Under the pieces are notes generated by a model. It worked only from the letters and a program-made list of their open reading frames with translations, was not told the origin of the DNA and did no database searches. The translations under genes were made by a program, and so were the position numbers. DNA of 64,000 bases, taken from assembly GCA_030407085.1 (NCBI GenBank), contig CM059584.1:2041501-2105500 (forward strand), written 5' to 3'. The DNA is from Trichopria drosophilae (Eukaryota; Arthropoda; Insecta; Hymenoptera; Diapriidae). Below, piece after piece: positions 1-12,300 of this stretch; within the stretch, counting starts at the first letter, position 1; each line of letters starts with the position of its first letter.

Positions 1-429
1 TAAGCGTTTTTTTTCTTTAAAAGTCTTAGTTATTAAGTTTACATTCGTGACTAGAGACTCTAAAAACTCCAAGATGCCAAAGTATATTACCCCATTAGCG
101 ATTAAGCCGAAACTGTCAATGATAACACCAAAAATAATCATAATTGGTATATTTTATCAAAAGATGTAAAAATAGTCGTAAAAAGTAAATTTCGATAACT
201 TACAAAAATAATTTTTTTTCTAAAAATGTTAACGAGTTGTCTGTATATTTTTATACATTAGAAGATTTTACAATGGGTTGAAAGTATTTCCAGGGTGAGC
301 TCAACTTGTCCTATTGAAATGTGTCATTTTTTGTAACGTTACGTTTGGAAATTAAATTTTTTAAGCCAGAATACTTCTTATGTATTTGATGTTTTCTGAA
401 AGTTTTTAATGTTTTCTCTACATATGGCT
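1..429. other. AT-rich stretch, no gene seen
   Basis: No coding frame or repeat structure that I can support. It lies on the 3' side of the antisense Copia fragment that follows and may be eroded sequence of the same element. Confidence 0.4.
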
Positions 430-893
430 ACTTGTTCTTTTAGAATAAGTTATGCCAAACTTCTTCAAGTTTTTTTAGAAGAAATAAGATAGTTTTCATG
501 TTCTTCGCAGCTATGATTCCATCATCAACATGATGGTTTTAGGTTGAATTTACCCAAAAACCTTGTGAGTCTTTTGTTCCAACAACGAGATGCCTGTTTT
601 AGCCCATAGACACTTCTTTTAAGTTTGCATACTCTGTTGGTACCATCTTCAAAACCTTGAGGCTGACGCATGAAGATTTCTTCCTCTAGATCAACTTTTA
701 GGAAGGCTGAGTGTACATCGAAGTGCATTATCTGTAGTTTCTCATTTGCAGTAACATGAAAGACTGATCTAACAGTGTCGAACCTAACAACAGGGCTAAA
801 CGTTTCCTTATAATCTATATCTTTCTCTTTACATCCTTGGATTACGAGTCTTGATTTAATTTTTGTAATTTTTCCATTTCCATCAATAATAAG
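430..893 (-). pseudogene. Ty1/copia reverse transcriptase fragment
   Basis: Read on the minus strand, this encodes the fingers/palm part of a Copia reverse transcriptase. In order it shows the KETFSPVVRFD block, FDVHSAFL, LEEEIFMRQPQGF and CKLKRSVYGLKQASRCWN, all hallmark Ty1/copia motifs. Frames shift between the blocks and nothing follows for the catalytic F/YVDD box, so the copy is truncated and dead. It resembles the truncated Copia at 44.9-46.7 kb, suggesting a related family. No LTR was found nearby. Family assignment is secure from the motifs; the element boundaries are approximate. Confidence 0.85.
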
Positions 894-1169
894 TAAAGAA
901 GATAATATTTTGCTATCACAATAACTTGTTTATGTACAACACTACGTACATAGATCACATACCTACTCTACATTGTTGGTCAAAAATGAAAACGCAAATA
1001 GTCACTTCTAATATCGCACGAGAAAACAAGCGAAGCAAATTCAAATGTTGTGGTCGAAATGTAGAAAGAAAAAAAAATCAACACATTTGTGATACATTAT
1101 ATATAATGTATACATAATATTGCATAATATGGTTGTGATAAAAAGCAACCGAAAATAAACTCGAAAATG

Positions 1170-1578
1170 GACGGTCGCCATTACCCCGTAGATTAGGGAT
1201 CGGAATTACCCTGCACGTTCGTTATTTAAAAAAATACACGCACTTAAAAACACACTCTCATCTCACTAAAAATTGATTTCATTAAATATAAGGTTAAGGC
1301 TTTCTAAATTACTTACGTTTGATTCGTTTGCACAATAATTTCAAACTATATTTACTTATTTATAATGCTACAATTTCTAAATTAGCGCAGTAAGAAACAA
1401 TAACATCACTGCCACATGGTCCAATGCAAAGTAAATAAACAACTACCGCAATCAAAATAGTTGTACTCATCAGTGTTTTCACAAAATTTCAATAACACTA
1501 CGGGATGTCATATTGTAAGCGAGATATTACGGGGGGCCGGAATTATCCGACCTGTCGTAATTACCCCGTTCTCCCCTA
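1170..1578. mobile_element. Relic of a TIR element (GGTAATTCCGACC family)
   Basis: Two segments (about 1186-1215 and 1520-1578) match the ends of the complete element at 19535-20427: a GGAATTACCC motif, then GTCGTAATTACCCCGTTCTCCCCTA at the right end, which is the inverted terminus. The interior is degraded. Non-autonomous; no transposase frame. Confidence 0.4.
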
Positions 1579-1695
1579 TGATTTTTATCGAAACAAGCCA
1601 TTTCACGATATTGTGCATGCACGGTGAAAGAATACCAATTCCAACGAAGAAAAAAAGTTGGAAATGGGGAGTCGATAAAATATTCGTTAAAGGAA

Positions 1696-1865
1696 AATTA
1701 AATGCCCCACGCTGTCCCGACCATATTCGTTTACGGGAGTTCCACTGTACACCCAAGAGCAACGATTGCTTCCCTATCGATATCTTTTGTCTTTTTTTTC
1801 CCCTATGTATCTGGACATGAAAAACAAAGACGAAAGATATCGATAGGGAAGCAATCGTTGCTCTT
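1696..1865. repeat. Pogo-like MITE end plus near-perfect hairpin
   Basis: Bases 1696-1755 match the right half of the pogo-like MITE at 16271-16485 (shared TGTCCCGACCATATTCG and a CTGTACA terminus). Immediately beyond, 1756-1791 and 1830-1865 are inverted copies of one 36-base arm (AGAGCAACGATTGCTTCCCT and onward) around a 38-base loop. The hairpin is an inserted miniature element or a folded terminus. Confidence 0.6.
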
Positions 1866-2880
1866 CTGTGTACTACATTCTCATATCGAATATTTTTCAA
1901 ACTGCAACGAGCACTCTGTTTTATCGATTGAGGCCATAAGGTGGCGTTGCGAAGACTCATAAAATATACGCAGCATGCACAATCTTCTAAATGCATATAT
2001 TAGGTCGATAGTAGTGCCTTATCTATTGACGGATGCAAGAACATTAGCAAGCGAGTGTCACTCGATGGAACTGTCACTTGGCAAATATTAGGTAATAAAA
2101 TTATGCGGCGTTTATACCGATATTCCACGCGTGTATTACCATAAAATTTGCAATTGCGTTTTACGGCAGTGACGCGCTAAAATCACGTGTTCCTATCAGT
2201 GTTCTCAATTCCCATTTCCAGTTTAGAAGAAAATTCGGACATGCGCGATAAAACTTGGCGCTGATTGGCCAATGTGATTCCCGCGAAACTGCTCGATTTC
2301 AAACGATACGCAGTGGAGTGAGTTTCAATGCAACAATCGATTTTTACATATACGTATACACATGTAAAACAACAAGTGCATTTCTTCGATGTATGTAATT
2401 CCTGCGTAAAATTTTCTCGGAAGGTCGATAAAATCTTATCTTGTAGGTTATGCGGATTTATGATTGGCGTAAACACACAATTTTATCTACACGTGAAAGT
2501 ACGGGGAAAAACTTATTTCGTGTAAAATCGTATGCAGTTTTGTCGCGTGGCTTGTTATATTGTTTACTATTTAGAAACTTTGTTTAAAACATTTTAAATG
2601 CAGTTTCGATTGAATTATATTAAAACGATAGGCTCGCGTATTTTTTTCAATTATTATAATGGGTAAAGTTGACTTGACATCGTGACAGAACCTCTCGAAC
2701 GTCACCGTTGTTAAATCGTTTATTAAATAGCTCAATAATTCAGCGTCAAATGGGTGACTCATCTGTAATGGCTATACACACTTGCAAAAAAAATGGCGAT
2801 CTGAGAACCTCCTACAATGAACATAAAACTGTCAGATTATTCAGATTAAAATATAATAATAAAATGACATTCATAATTAT
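1866..2880. other. Unassigned stretch with a promoter-like patch
   Basis: No convincing coding frame. Around 2180-2300 the base composition rises and an ATTGGCCAAT dyad (CCAAT boxes on both strands) sits near 2265-2275. This would suit a promoter, but no exon with recognisable product follows within several kilobases. Confidence 0.3.
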
Positions 2881-4215
2881 AAGTTTGAAATGTTTAGAGA
2901 TCTTCAAACTATAGCATTTTAACATCTAATGCAATTTTTATAAACATCCTGGTAGGTCAAAAGCCTGGTTTAAAACCAATTTAATTTTGTTAATTTCCAA
3001 AAAAAACCTATCGTAATAATTCAATTTTATTATTGTTACTAGACTCTGGGCACGAAAGAGTCCTCAACACTAGTTTTGTCTTTATACAATAAGAATCTAT
3101 TCGGCCATTATTTACAATCTAATAGATAGAGCCATTTTAACCTCAAATAAAAAATACCATAGCAATAAAATTAAAGATGTTAAAAAGTAATTAATTGAAA
3201 ATGATTACCCACTGGCTTTCATTAACAAAAATATTAAAAATAGATTGGAAATGATAAAAAATTCGGCACACCAGGATAGTACAGTTAATGTTCAAAACGA
3301 AAACAACCAAAAATCAATCATTCAAATTCCTTATATTCCACAATTTTTCGAAGAAATTTCTGCAAAATTAAAAAAATTCAATCTAACCACAGCTCGAAAA
3401 ATCAAAAATAAATTAAATAGCATTATTGTCAAAGGTAAAGATAAATCGGCTTTAGATGAGAACATTAATGTTGTATATAAGATACAATGTAAAAATTGTA
3501 GGCGAAACAAAAAGGTCTTTAAAAACTAGAGTGTCCGAACATGTTAACAATTGCAAGAAATTATCTAGCAAGTCAGTAGTATCTGAACATCAATCAAAAC
3601 ACAAACACGTTTTTTACTGGGACAATGTTTCTATTATAGATACTGAACCTTCTTGGCATAAACGATTAGTTTCAGAAATGTGTCATATCACCCTACAAAA
3701 AAATAGCATCAATATCAAGGAAGATGTAAAAAATCTGCATTCATCTTACGTCGGCTTGTTACAGAATTTTAAGTTCTAATAATTTTAACATTTAATATTC
3801 AGTTATTATGCTTAAAGAATAATACATAATTTTGTTTATTTGTTTATTTACAAACGTTCACAACGAAACACACCAACGTAGTCCCGTCAACCACTTTCGT
3901 ATATCAGTTACTATGTATGATGCGTGGCACTATATTCGATTTGACAATGCGGTAAAATGTTTTTACTGTGCAACCGTTCGTTTCTCTTATTTTTTAATTT
4001 GTACTGTATCGTATCGTTGGGAGTGGAATATGTTTTTTGCACAGCTGATCTTTTAATTGTTCATATATTAGATTTGTGGCTACGATTTCCCTGTTTTTAT
4101 TGTAAATTGTCTACTCCTGTAAAAGAATGTATTATATTTTGATAAATATATAAAAAAAATTTTTTTTGTAGTCTCTGGAGATGACAACATGGGATGTCGA
4201 AACGTCAGAAAGTAA
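2881..4215 (+). mobile_element. Penelope-like retroelement, 5'-eroded copy
   Basis: The span includes a repeated non-coding segment (2887-3010, also present at 5316-5460 and 8160-8220), then the C-terminal GIY-YIG endonuclease region (3245-3779), then a 3' untranslated region ending in a hammerhead-like GTCGAAACGTC motif at 4187-4207. Order and motifs fit the 3' half of a Penelope-like element. The reverse transcriptase part is missing or unrecognisable. Confidence 0.65.
3245..3779 (+). pseudogene. Penelope-like GIY-YIG endonuclease domain, broken
   Basis: Two overlapping frames together resemble the end of a Penelope-like protein: an upstream arginine/lysine-rich linker, VYKIQCKNC, then VGETKRSLKTRVSEH, a SVVSEHQSKHKH block, DNVSIIDTEPSWHKRLVSEM and a short tail. 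The frame changes between the VYKIQCKNC block and VGETKRS, and the residues expected between them (the Y of the GIY/YIG core) are absent. This points to a small deletion of about a dozen bases that both removes catalytic residues and shifts the frame. Non-functional. Confidence 0.75.
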
Positions 4216-4244
4216 AAATAACTTTCTTTATTTAATGTGTTGAT

Positions 4245-4300
4245 TTAACCCATTATGACTCGGATCCTCGTTAACTTCTAAGTATCCAATAAGAATCTAT
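4245..4300 (+). mobile_element. Isolated left end of a TTAA foldback element
   Basis: The sequence TTAACCCATTATGACTCGGA has the form shared by the left ends of the TTAA-flanked foldback elements of this window (compare 11319 and 42145). No matching right end was found nearby, so this is a solo terminus. Confidence 0.35.
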
Positions 4301-4492
4301 TCGATTTGACAGTTTGGAATATATTTCCTGCGTGACCCATCTTAAACCAACATATCCCCTTACTAACTCACATCCATAATGGTAACAGTATTTACATCAT
4401 TAGTATATAGTCCTTTAGTTGTCTTGCTGAATATTTTTATTATTATCATCGCTTACAAGTACATATTACAAATATTTATCGTTATTGGTTAA

Positions 4493-4605
4493 TATCCCTG
4501 CAAACACAGAAAGTAACAGTTATGTAACATTTACGTAATGGTTACATTGTTACATAAATGTTACATAGTTGTTTCATAACTGTTACTTTTGTGTTTGCAG
4601 GGATA
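4493..4605. mobile_element. 113-bp MITE with TA target site
   Basis: A short foldback: the left arm TATCCCTGCAAACACAGAAA and the right arm ending GTGTTTGCAGGGATA are inverted copies, and the complementarity continues inward through GTAACAGTTATG. TA at each edge is the likely target duplication, as in Tc1/mariner-derived MITEs. No coding capacity. Confidence 0.8.
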
Positions 4606-5228
4606 CCAGACTAAATTTTCTATTAATTAATTTGGTTCGTTTTTTATTAATTAATTGCCTTTAAATAATGAACAAGATGAGTCAGCATAGATATAGTTTT
4701 CCCTTTTTTCCTTTCCTAATTAAATATCCCTTCAATCATTTGGGAATTTTTTACCTGGGTTCTCCATAAATATCATGCATGTGGGTATCAGAATTCAGTA
4801 TCAGTTTGTAGTTAGGGTGTCTGAGGCTGATTCCTTCCGCCAAGCCTCACTGAAGAGTTCAAGTACGGAGGGGATTGAACGAAACGCCACGCATGTATCT
4901 TTTTTAATTTTAATTATTAGTATATTTTGCATGTCTATATAATTGTTTTTTGCATATTTATATATTTTTTGCATGTTTATATATATTTTTGCATGTCCAA
5001 ATTATATTTTTGTACTAATGTCATTTTTCTTTCTTTAGATTTAGTATAATTGCATGCTAACCAATCATATTCATATACCAGTTTATTCCAAATAACTGTT
5101 AAATCGAAATTGTAGTATGATATAATTTTATTAGTCTTATAATTATGAAGTCGTTATATTTTTTTAAATTTTTTAAATTTTTTGAATTTAAAAAATTTTT
5201 ATTTTCTAATTTTTACCTGTTTTCTTCT

Positions 5229-5470
5229 TTGTTAATATTATTACTGGTTGATATTATAAATGTTTTAACAAAGCCTAGCATTTGGGAATCCAAGTGATTA
5301 CACGTAAGGTGTTTGAAATGTTTAGAGATCTTCAAACTATAGCATTTTAACATCTAATGCAATTTTTATAAACATCCTAGTAGATCATAAGCTCGGTTTA
5401 AAACCAATTTAATTTTGTTAATTTCCAAAAAAATCCTATTGTAATAATTCAATTTTATAATAATAAAATG
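5229..5470 (+). repeat. Penelope-associated repeat, copy 2
   Basis: Near-copy of 2887-3010 and of 8075-8225, sharing GTTTGAAATGTTTAGAGATC, the following TCAAACTATAGCATTTTAAC and CATCTAATGC. It begins with the CTTTGTTAATATTATTACTG block that also opens the copy at 8075. Presumably part of the same Penelope-like family. Confidence 0.6.
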
Positions 5471-5830
5471 ATTTTAAATTAAATATCCTTGAAATAAATA
5501 CATATTATTAAATTGGCAAAATGTAGTTTTTGTTGATATTTTTTAATCAACGTTCTTCAGCTTTTATACATTTCAATACAAAATCTGGCTCTTACGTATT
5601 TTTCACATTGTTTGTTGTTTCTATCGAAACATAATTGTTTTTGAAAATTAATTTCCTCAATTATATTTTACTTAAAAGGACCAACCAAGCATTAATCTCA
5701 TTAATTTTTCAATTTCAAGAAGTCAAGAAATTATTATTGTTTGCTTATGCAACAATTAAGTATTGTTTTATACAATTCATTGAAAAAACAAAACAGTGAA
5801 ATTGTCACACCATTTCGTACTCAATATCTA

Positions 5831-7583
5831 TCCCAGTAAACGAAAAAAGATTAAAAGTGATTCAAAATGTTTAATCCCTTTTTTGTTGATATTGAAATTA
5901 AAACAATTCTATCTTTTTTAATCCCATATAATCCCATATTAATAAATTAAAACAAAATGCAGATTCGCTTTGACCGAAAATCGAACCACGGTCCTCTGCG
6001 CAGCAAATTCGAAGCGTAACCACTCGGCCACACTCACTGTTGTGAAATAATGTAAAAATAACGAATAGTTGAAACAGAAAGTACAGAATTTTCTACGTGT
6101 TTATATAATAATGTATTCGGGCAGGCTAAAATACATTAAATACCACAATTCATAACGATATTTCACTGAATTATTTACTTTAAAAACTTAGTCTTTTTCT
6201 GTGTATATAAAATAACATAAACTTTTAATCTCCTTTTTAACGCTCGAAAATATGTTGTTTCAAATTTTTGTTATATGAAACAAAAGTTAATTTACGTATA
6301 ATTTTATGAACTCGTGCATCTATGCAATGATAATTGTTTATGTTTTTAATAATTTTATCATAATAGTAAATTCAGTATTCACTGAACACAATTCCAAATT
6401 TTGTATCCGCTGGGATAAGTTTTAATGTTTGGAATCGTTGGTATTCAAGAGGATCCATAATATATTTTTTGCAATTCTGGGCTGGAATTCAAAATTAATT
6501 TAGGACCATGCTTATTTAAGGGAATTCATTAAAATGAGTTTGAATTCCAAATATGGAATGCAGTGGAATTAATTTTGAAAATTGATAGATTTTGAGGGGA
6601 TTCAGTAATACATTCTTTTATGCCATATTTGGTATTGAATGGTATTTTTTAATGGAGGAATTTGAGGGGATTCAATGAGATATTTTTTAATTCCAAATCT
6701 TGTATTCGCTGGAATTCATTTTGATGGCCGTTTATAGAACGGCATTTGAGGGGATTCAATAAGTCATAATTGGGGTTTTATTGGGATTACAAATCATTCC
6801 AATACCTTTTTTGAATAAAATGAGATAAAAACAATCAAATTTTAATCTCCATTCATTTTTAAAAACCTTTCAATCTTTTTTTGTTTACTGGGATTGGTAA
6901 TCAATAGTATTCGACGGTATTCAAAGAATATAATCTTAAATCCCATATCTTGTATTAAATGGGATTCTTTCAAATATTGGTAATAAATGGTATTCAAGGA
7001 GATCCAAGAAAGGAATTTTTAATTCAAGAAATGGTATTTAAACGATACTGACAGATGGGGAATTCACGAAGAGTGAAACATACGTTTTTCAATCCCAGTT
7101 ATGGCATTCAAGGGGATTGATTTTCACAACGATTATTCGAGGAGGATTCACAGGGATTCAATAATTTCAATTTATATACCTGCTTTGGAATTTACTAGAA
7201 TTCAAAACCACTCTAATCCCTTTTTTGAACAAAGAATTAAAAGTAGTCTAATTTTAATCCCAATTGATCCCTTTTTAATACTTTTCAATCTTTTTTCGTT
7301 TACTGGATGAGAAATTGAAACAAGTGCCTTATAGTTGTCGTAAATATACATATGTAAAGTTTTATTACATGAAAGAAAATAATTTAAAAGGTAGTTTTAT
7401 GAGCATACAATCATGAATGTTTTTAGTTGAAATTTTATGGAAATTACATAAAAATCTCATCACAATCAGGGCAATTTTTATACAAATCGCAAATATTATC
7501 GAATAGTGTTTCCGTAATACAGTGCGAGTACATAAGTTGATCCCTTTTTAATACTTTTCAATCTTTTTTCGTTTACTGGGATT
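5831..7583. mobile_element. Non-autonomous TIR element with internal degenerate repeats
   Basis: The left end TCCCAGTAAACGAAAAAAGA (5831) is inverted as TCTTTTTTCGTTTACTGGGA at the right (7562-7582). Extra copies of the right terminus occur at 6867-6896 and 7281-7307, so either several nested insertions or tandem right ends are present. Between 6420 and 7100 there is an array of diverged TTTGAGGGGATTCAAT / GGAATTC units spaced roughly 70-80 bases. No transposase frame. Confidence 0.6.
5957..6040 (-). repeat. tRNA-derived (SINE-like) segment
   Basis: On the minus strand there is an A-box-like TGGCCGAGTGGTTA and, about 35 bases later, a B-box-like GGTTCGATT inside a GACCG/CGGTC stem. The acceptor arms do not pair, so it is not a working tRNA gene; a tRNA-derived SINE head or captured pseudo-tRNA is likelier. 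Confidence 0.5.
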
Positions 7584-8074
7584 ATATTATATTATGTACC
7601 CTACTTAATATTCCTAATTGGAGCATAATTGCATTGTCAATATTACATTTTTGATAATAAACTGAAGAAAACTTAGAGTTAGTACCAAAACGGTTAAGTC
7701 CCAAAATGAATAAACTTACATTTTATAATATTAAACACATTTTGGCATTAACTGTATACTTTTTTCAATTTATTATCTACAATATATTGAAAAAGCTTCT
7801 ACTTAGTATCAACCTTTTATTATTGAACAGAACTTGTGTTCATTCAAACATTCATAAGTTAGGTTCTTGAATGACAGAATCTTTCAAAGGACTCTACACA
7901 AAACACCCACATTTTCATTTTAAGTACTGGGAAGAGGTTCAATTATTTAAATAATCGATTTCATTACAATATTTTATCATACTAATACCATACATTTATA
8001 ACAAATATAAATTTAACGTTGGTGTATTTAAAAATTAATATAGTTAACTATAAAGAATTTTTTTTTCTTTTTTT
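7584..8074. other. AT-rich stretch, nothing recognised
   Basis: No coding frame, repeat or RNA signature could be supported here. Confidence 0.4.
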
Positions 8075-8225
8075 TCTTTGTTAATTTCATCTCTAGTTGA
8101 GATTGTAAATGTTTCGACAAGGTCTAGCATTTTGAGAGTCCTAGCGATTGCAACGAAAGGTGTTTGAAATGTTTAGAAATTTTCAAACTATAACATTTTA
8201 ACATCTAATGCGATTTGTAGGTATA
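8075..8225 (+). repeat. Penelope-associated repeat, copy 3
   Basis: Diverged copy of 5229-5360: CTTTGTTAATTTCATCTCTA at the start, then GTTTGAAATGTTTAGAAATT and TCAAACTATAACATTTTAAC. It ends abruptly after CATCTAATGCGATTTG. Confidence 0.55.
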
Positions 8226-8886
8226 AGCCGTTAACTATATTAACATTTATATCAATTTCAATTTTTGTGATTGTGTTAATATTAAATTGTAGGTATAAAA
8301 AAATCTGCATTTAGATCAGAAACGTCCTTAATATTAAAAAATTGAAATTTTTATTACTTTTGGACTGACTTACCAAAGAAATCTACTTTATAAAAACTAT
8401 TAAAAAGAGACAAACTGTAGGTATTGGATATTTTTTAAATCTTCTATAACACAAACAAAATTGTTACTTCTTACTTTAATTACCATATGTAAAGAAGTTA
8501 ATCAATTGCCTTTTTACTATATGATGTGAGAATTAACGTATTTCAACCAATATTTTATTTTATTTTTTAGTGGACATTTTAATAAAAAAAGCAATGATTT
8601 TTGTACAAACAAAATCACATTTTTATGTATTTTCATCCGTCTTTGAAAATAAAGTTGTAGTTTTTTAGTTATTTTTTAAATTATATTTTGTTACGAATAA
8701 ACTTATATAAATATATTTCTCATTTATATTTTGAAACAAAATTAATTAAAGTAAATGGGTTTTTGATATTTCAGAGATTGATGTATCTCTGCAAGTGTTT
8801 AAGCAGAAGAAGGCTATATGTGCAATGCAGGAGTTTGTATTCTTACACAAGTGCCGATGGCTTCTACTGAATATATGCGATTACAG

Positions 8887-9236
8887 TTTTAAATGCAAGC
8901 TGTTACCGATTGAACAGCTTACCTGACGGTATCAAGCATCCTAGATCACTTCAGATAGAAGTGTGAGAAATTGAAGAATTTGACGACATTCAATTTTCAT
9001 CACAAGTATTTACGGGTTAACAAAATCTACAAGACTTACCCGGAAAATACAAATGAAATGATGGACTGAAATTTTGTACCCACCTTGACAATGGATCTAC
9101 TGCTATTACTTTTTTAGCACAAGAATGTCCAGTCAATAATTAGCCTGAAACATTTGTTACGGAATATAATAAATATAATTACGTAGACATGAATGATCCG
9201 GTTTGTATTAATGCATCTCTTTTAGAAAATATTAAT
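8887..9236 (+). pseudogene. Decayed leucine-rich-repeat region of LRSAM1
   Basis: A single uninterrupted frame reads as LRR-like sequence (LNSLPDGIKHPRSLQIEV, then QNLQDLPGKYK, then a GSTAITFLAQEC block matching the post-LRR segment of LRSAM1 proteins). It carries stops at 8964 (TGA), 9018 (TAA), 9054 (TGA) and 9141 (TAG), yet no frameshift is needed to follow the similarity across it. It lies just upstream of intact LRSAM1 exons in the same orientation. An ATG at 9189, after the last stop, is in the same frame, with phase-0 GT donors after 9200 and 9236, so a shortened protein could start here. Substitution decay of the LRR domain is my reading; assembly error is less likely because no indels are involved. 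Confidence 0.55.
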
Positions 9237-9357
9237 GTATCTCAAAGCAATAGTTTATATCGTTACTATACAAGCTTAATTATTTATTAGCACAAAATTA
9301 AACTAAACAGTGTTTAAATTTAATTCAAACTATTAATTATTATAATCGACTGTTTAG

Positions 9358-12300
9358 GAACAAAGAAAGGATGCTCTATTGCTGGTGGAAGAAAATATTA
9401 AACGCCAGCAAGAATTAGAGGCACAGTTGCAGTCGCGTCTGAAAATACATAAGCAAAAGGTACAAGAATGACGAAGTAACTTAATTCTAGTCAAATAACT
9501 AACAAATAATGTAAATATTTTCTGTTTAACCAATGCCAAGCTTTTAGAAGAAGTAGTTGCGCAACAAAGTGAACTAAAACAAGAGTTGGAAAAGGTTCAA
9601 CAAGAACGAGACATCCGTCGATCCCGTTTGCTAACATTTATCTGTGATGGTAACATTTGTTTGTTTATTAATTTCTTTAAATTTATATGCTAAAAACTGA
9701 AATAAATTGATTTATTTTCCTTTAGCTGATAAGAAAACTAATAATGTGATAAAAAAATTTCTTCATACAAGTGAAAAAATGCGACAAAATCAAACTCAAT
9801 TATCTGGACAAGAAGCGCAAGAAGAGAAACAGTTACTTTCTCAAAGTCATTCTAAACAATTTTCTGATCGAACGAAGGATACTCTTTGTACGTACAAATA
9901 CATTGTCATGTTCATAAAGTTAAATTATTAATAATTTATTGATTTTGTATAATTAGTGGCAATGGAAGAGTTACTAGAAGAAGAGCTTCATAAAGAGAAG
10001 AAATTAGCAGAGTATACAGAGTTTAGAAACGCTAACACAAAAACACTCTTAGAACGGTGAGACTTTTTCAATACTTAATTTTTTTATTGATAAATTTATT
10101 GAATGTTGCACACCCGGGAAAAATGGATTATATATAATTATATATAAATTTAGATACAATTATATATGTTTATATACGATTATATATAATTATATACAAT
10201 TATATATGCTAATATATAATTACGTATGTTTATATATGATTGTATATGATCATATACGGCCAAAATCTATATATAATTATATATAATTGGATCTAATTGT
10301 ATCAAAAATGGATTATATATGATTATATATAAATTTAGATAAAATAATATATAATTATATATGTTTATATGTAATTATATACAATTATATATGCTAATAT
10401 ATAATTATGTATGTTTATATACGATTGTATATGATTATATACGGCCAAAATCTATACATAATTATATATAATTGGATCTAATTGTATCAAAAATTGTATA
10501 TAATTACATATAAACATATATAATTATATATTATTGTATCTAAATTGATATATAATCATATATAATTATATATAATCCATTTTTGCCCGGGCAATAAATA
10601 TATTATTATTTTTGTTTTATAAAGGGAGGTGAGTAACAATAAACAACTCCTTCAAGTGATGCAAAATAAAGAAAAAAACCGAGAAGACTTAATTAATCGC
10701 TTAAGAAAAGATGAAGATTTACAACGAGCAATGGTTGCCACTTTATTAGAACGAAGCGATACTAAATCGTGGAGCATTATTCAACAAGTTAATCTAGTGC
10801 AATCTCAACTCGCAGAACTCACAAACATTGAATTAGAGATGAGAAGACTACAAACTAACCAGCAAATCGTAAGAATGATCATTTAAATTAATATTCAAAT
10901 TTAATAATAATTTTATTATTTTTAGAATGACCTTGCGGATAAACGGACAACATTAAGTGTTTTACTTTTAAGTCTGTTGGAACAACAAGAGATCAACAGG
11001 AAACAGCTTTTAGATACTATAAAACAAATTGAAGCACAACGAGAATCCATTGTAATTATCTTAAATTTATATTTATTATTTCGCAGCTTGTACAATTTAA
11101 ATTAATGAAATTAGGATATTTTAGGTAAATCAGGTTAATTTATTTTGCCTTGTAGCTCATACGCTTACAGAGGCTTTGGTCCCAATTACCACTACACTGT
11201 AAAAAATCAAAATACATTTTACAATAAAAATGTTGATTTTTTTACAGTGTACCAATAATTCATTACACAGCCCTCACACTCCCTTACAAATTAGATGAAA
11301 ATGCACCCTCCGTTATAATTAACCCATTAAGGCCTAAACGGACACATTTTGAGCATCAGTTTAAACGTCGATAATTTGCATATAAAAGCATTTGGAAAAT
11401 TTTTACTCCCACTATTTCTGACATAAAATTGTATACTCTTTCAGAATCTTTCAATAAAATTTCGATAAAATGAAAAGCAAAAAAGTTATATACATTTTTT
11501 TGTAAAAAAACATGGTTTTTAAAAATTTATATTTCATTCTAACATCACTTTTACCTCGAAATTGCATTGGGAAACATGTCTAAGGTAAAAATATCGCGTC
11601 CATGGATCCTTAGAATTAAAACGTACCATGTTCTAATTTGAATTTCAAAATGGAGACTTCCAAAATGGCGCCTAGATGCTCAAAAATCTTTTTATAACTT
11701 AACAAATTTTTTATAACTTGAAAAATATGGACTTTAGAGAAAATTTGCAAAGAACAAAAATGTCTTAGAATTGGTTAAAGAACCTCCTCACATTTTATCA
11801 CAATGTATTGATACACTTTTTGGTTTTTTGAAAATTGAAAAAATCGTAATTTTTAAATAAGTCATTTAAAAAATCTGAAAAAATTTGAGAAGGTTCTTTT
11901 ACTAATTCTAAGACATATTTATTCTTAGCAGATTTTCTCTAAAGTCCATATTTTTCAAGGAATAAATTATTAAACTTTTCTAGATTTTAAGAAGGTAATT
12001 TAAAAAAACTAAAAAATTTTGAGAAGCTTTTTTAACCAATTCTAAGACATTTTTGTTCTTAGTAGATTTTCTTTAAAGTCCATATTTTTCAAGGAAATAA
12101 ACTGATGAATTTTAAAATCTAGAAAACTTTAATAATTTATTCCTTGAAAAATATGGACTTTAGAGAAAATCTACTAACAAGAACAAAAATATCTTAGAAT
12201 TGGTTAAAGAAGCTTCTCAAAATTTTTTAGATTTTTTAAATTACCTTTTTAAAAATTTCGATTTTTTGAATTTTCAAAAAACCAAAAAGTGCAAATTTTC

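Noticed and set aside
1508..1996. 162-codon minus-strand frame
   Set aside because: Crosses the MITE hairpin and the TIR relic, with no homology, and a plus-strand frame overlaps it.
5957..6040. tRNA gene on the minus strand
   Set aside because: A- and B-box-like motifs exist, but acceptor and anticodon stems do not form.
9548..9649. Alternative acceptor for the second LRSAM1 exon (TTTTAG at 9542-9547)
   Set aside because: It would put a stop in frame after the phase-0 upstream exon; 9541 keeps the coiled-coil frame.
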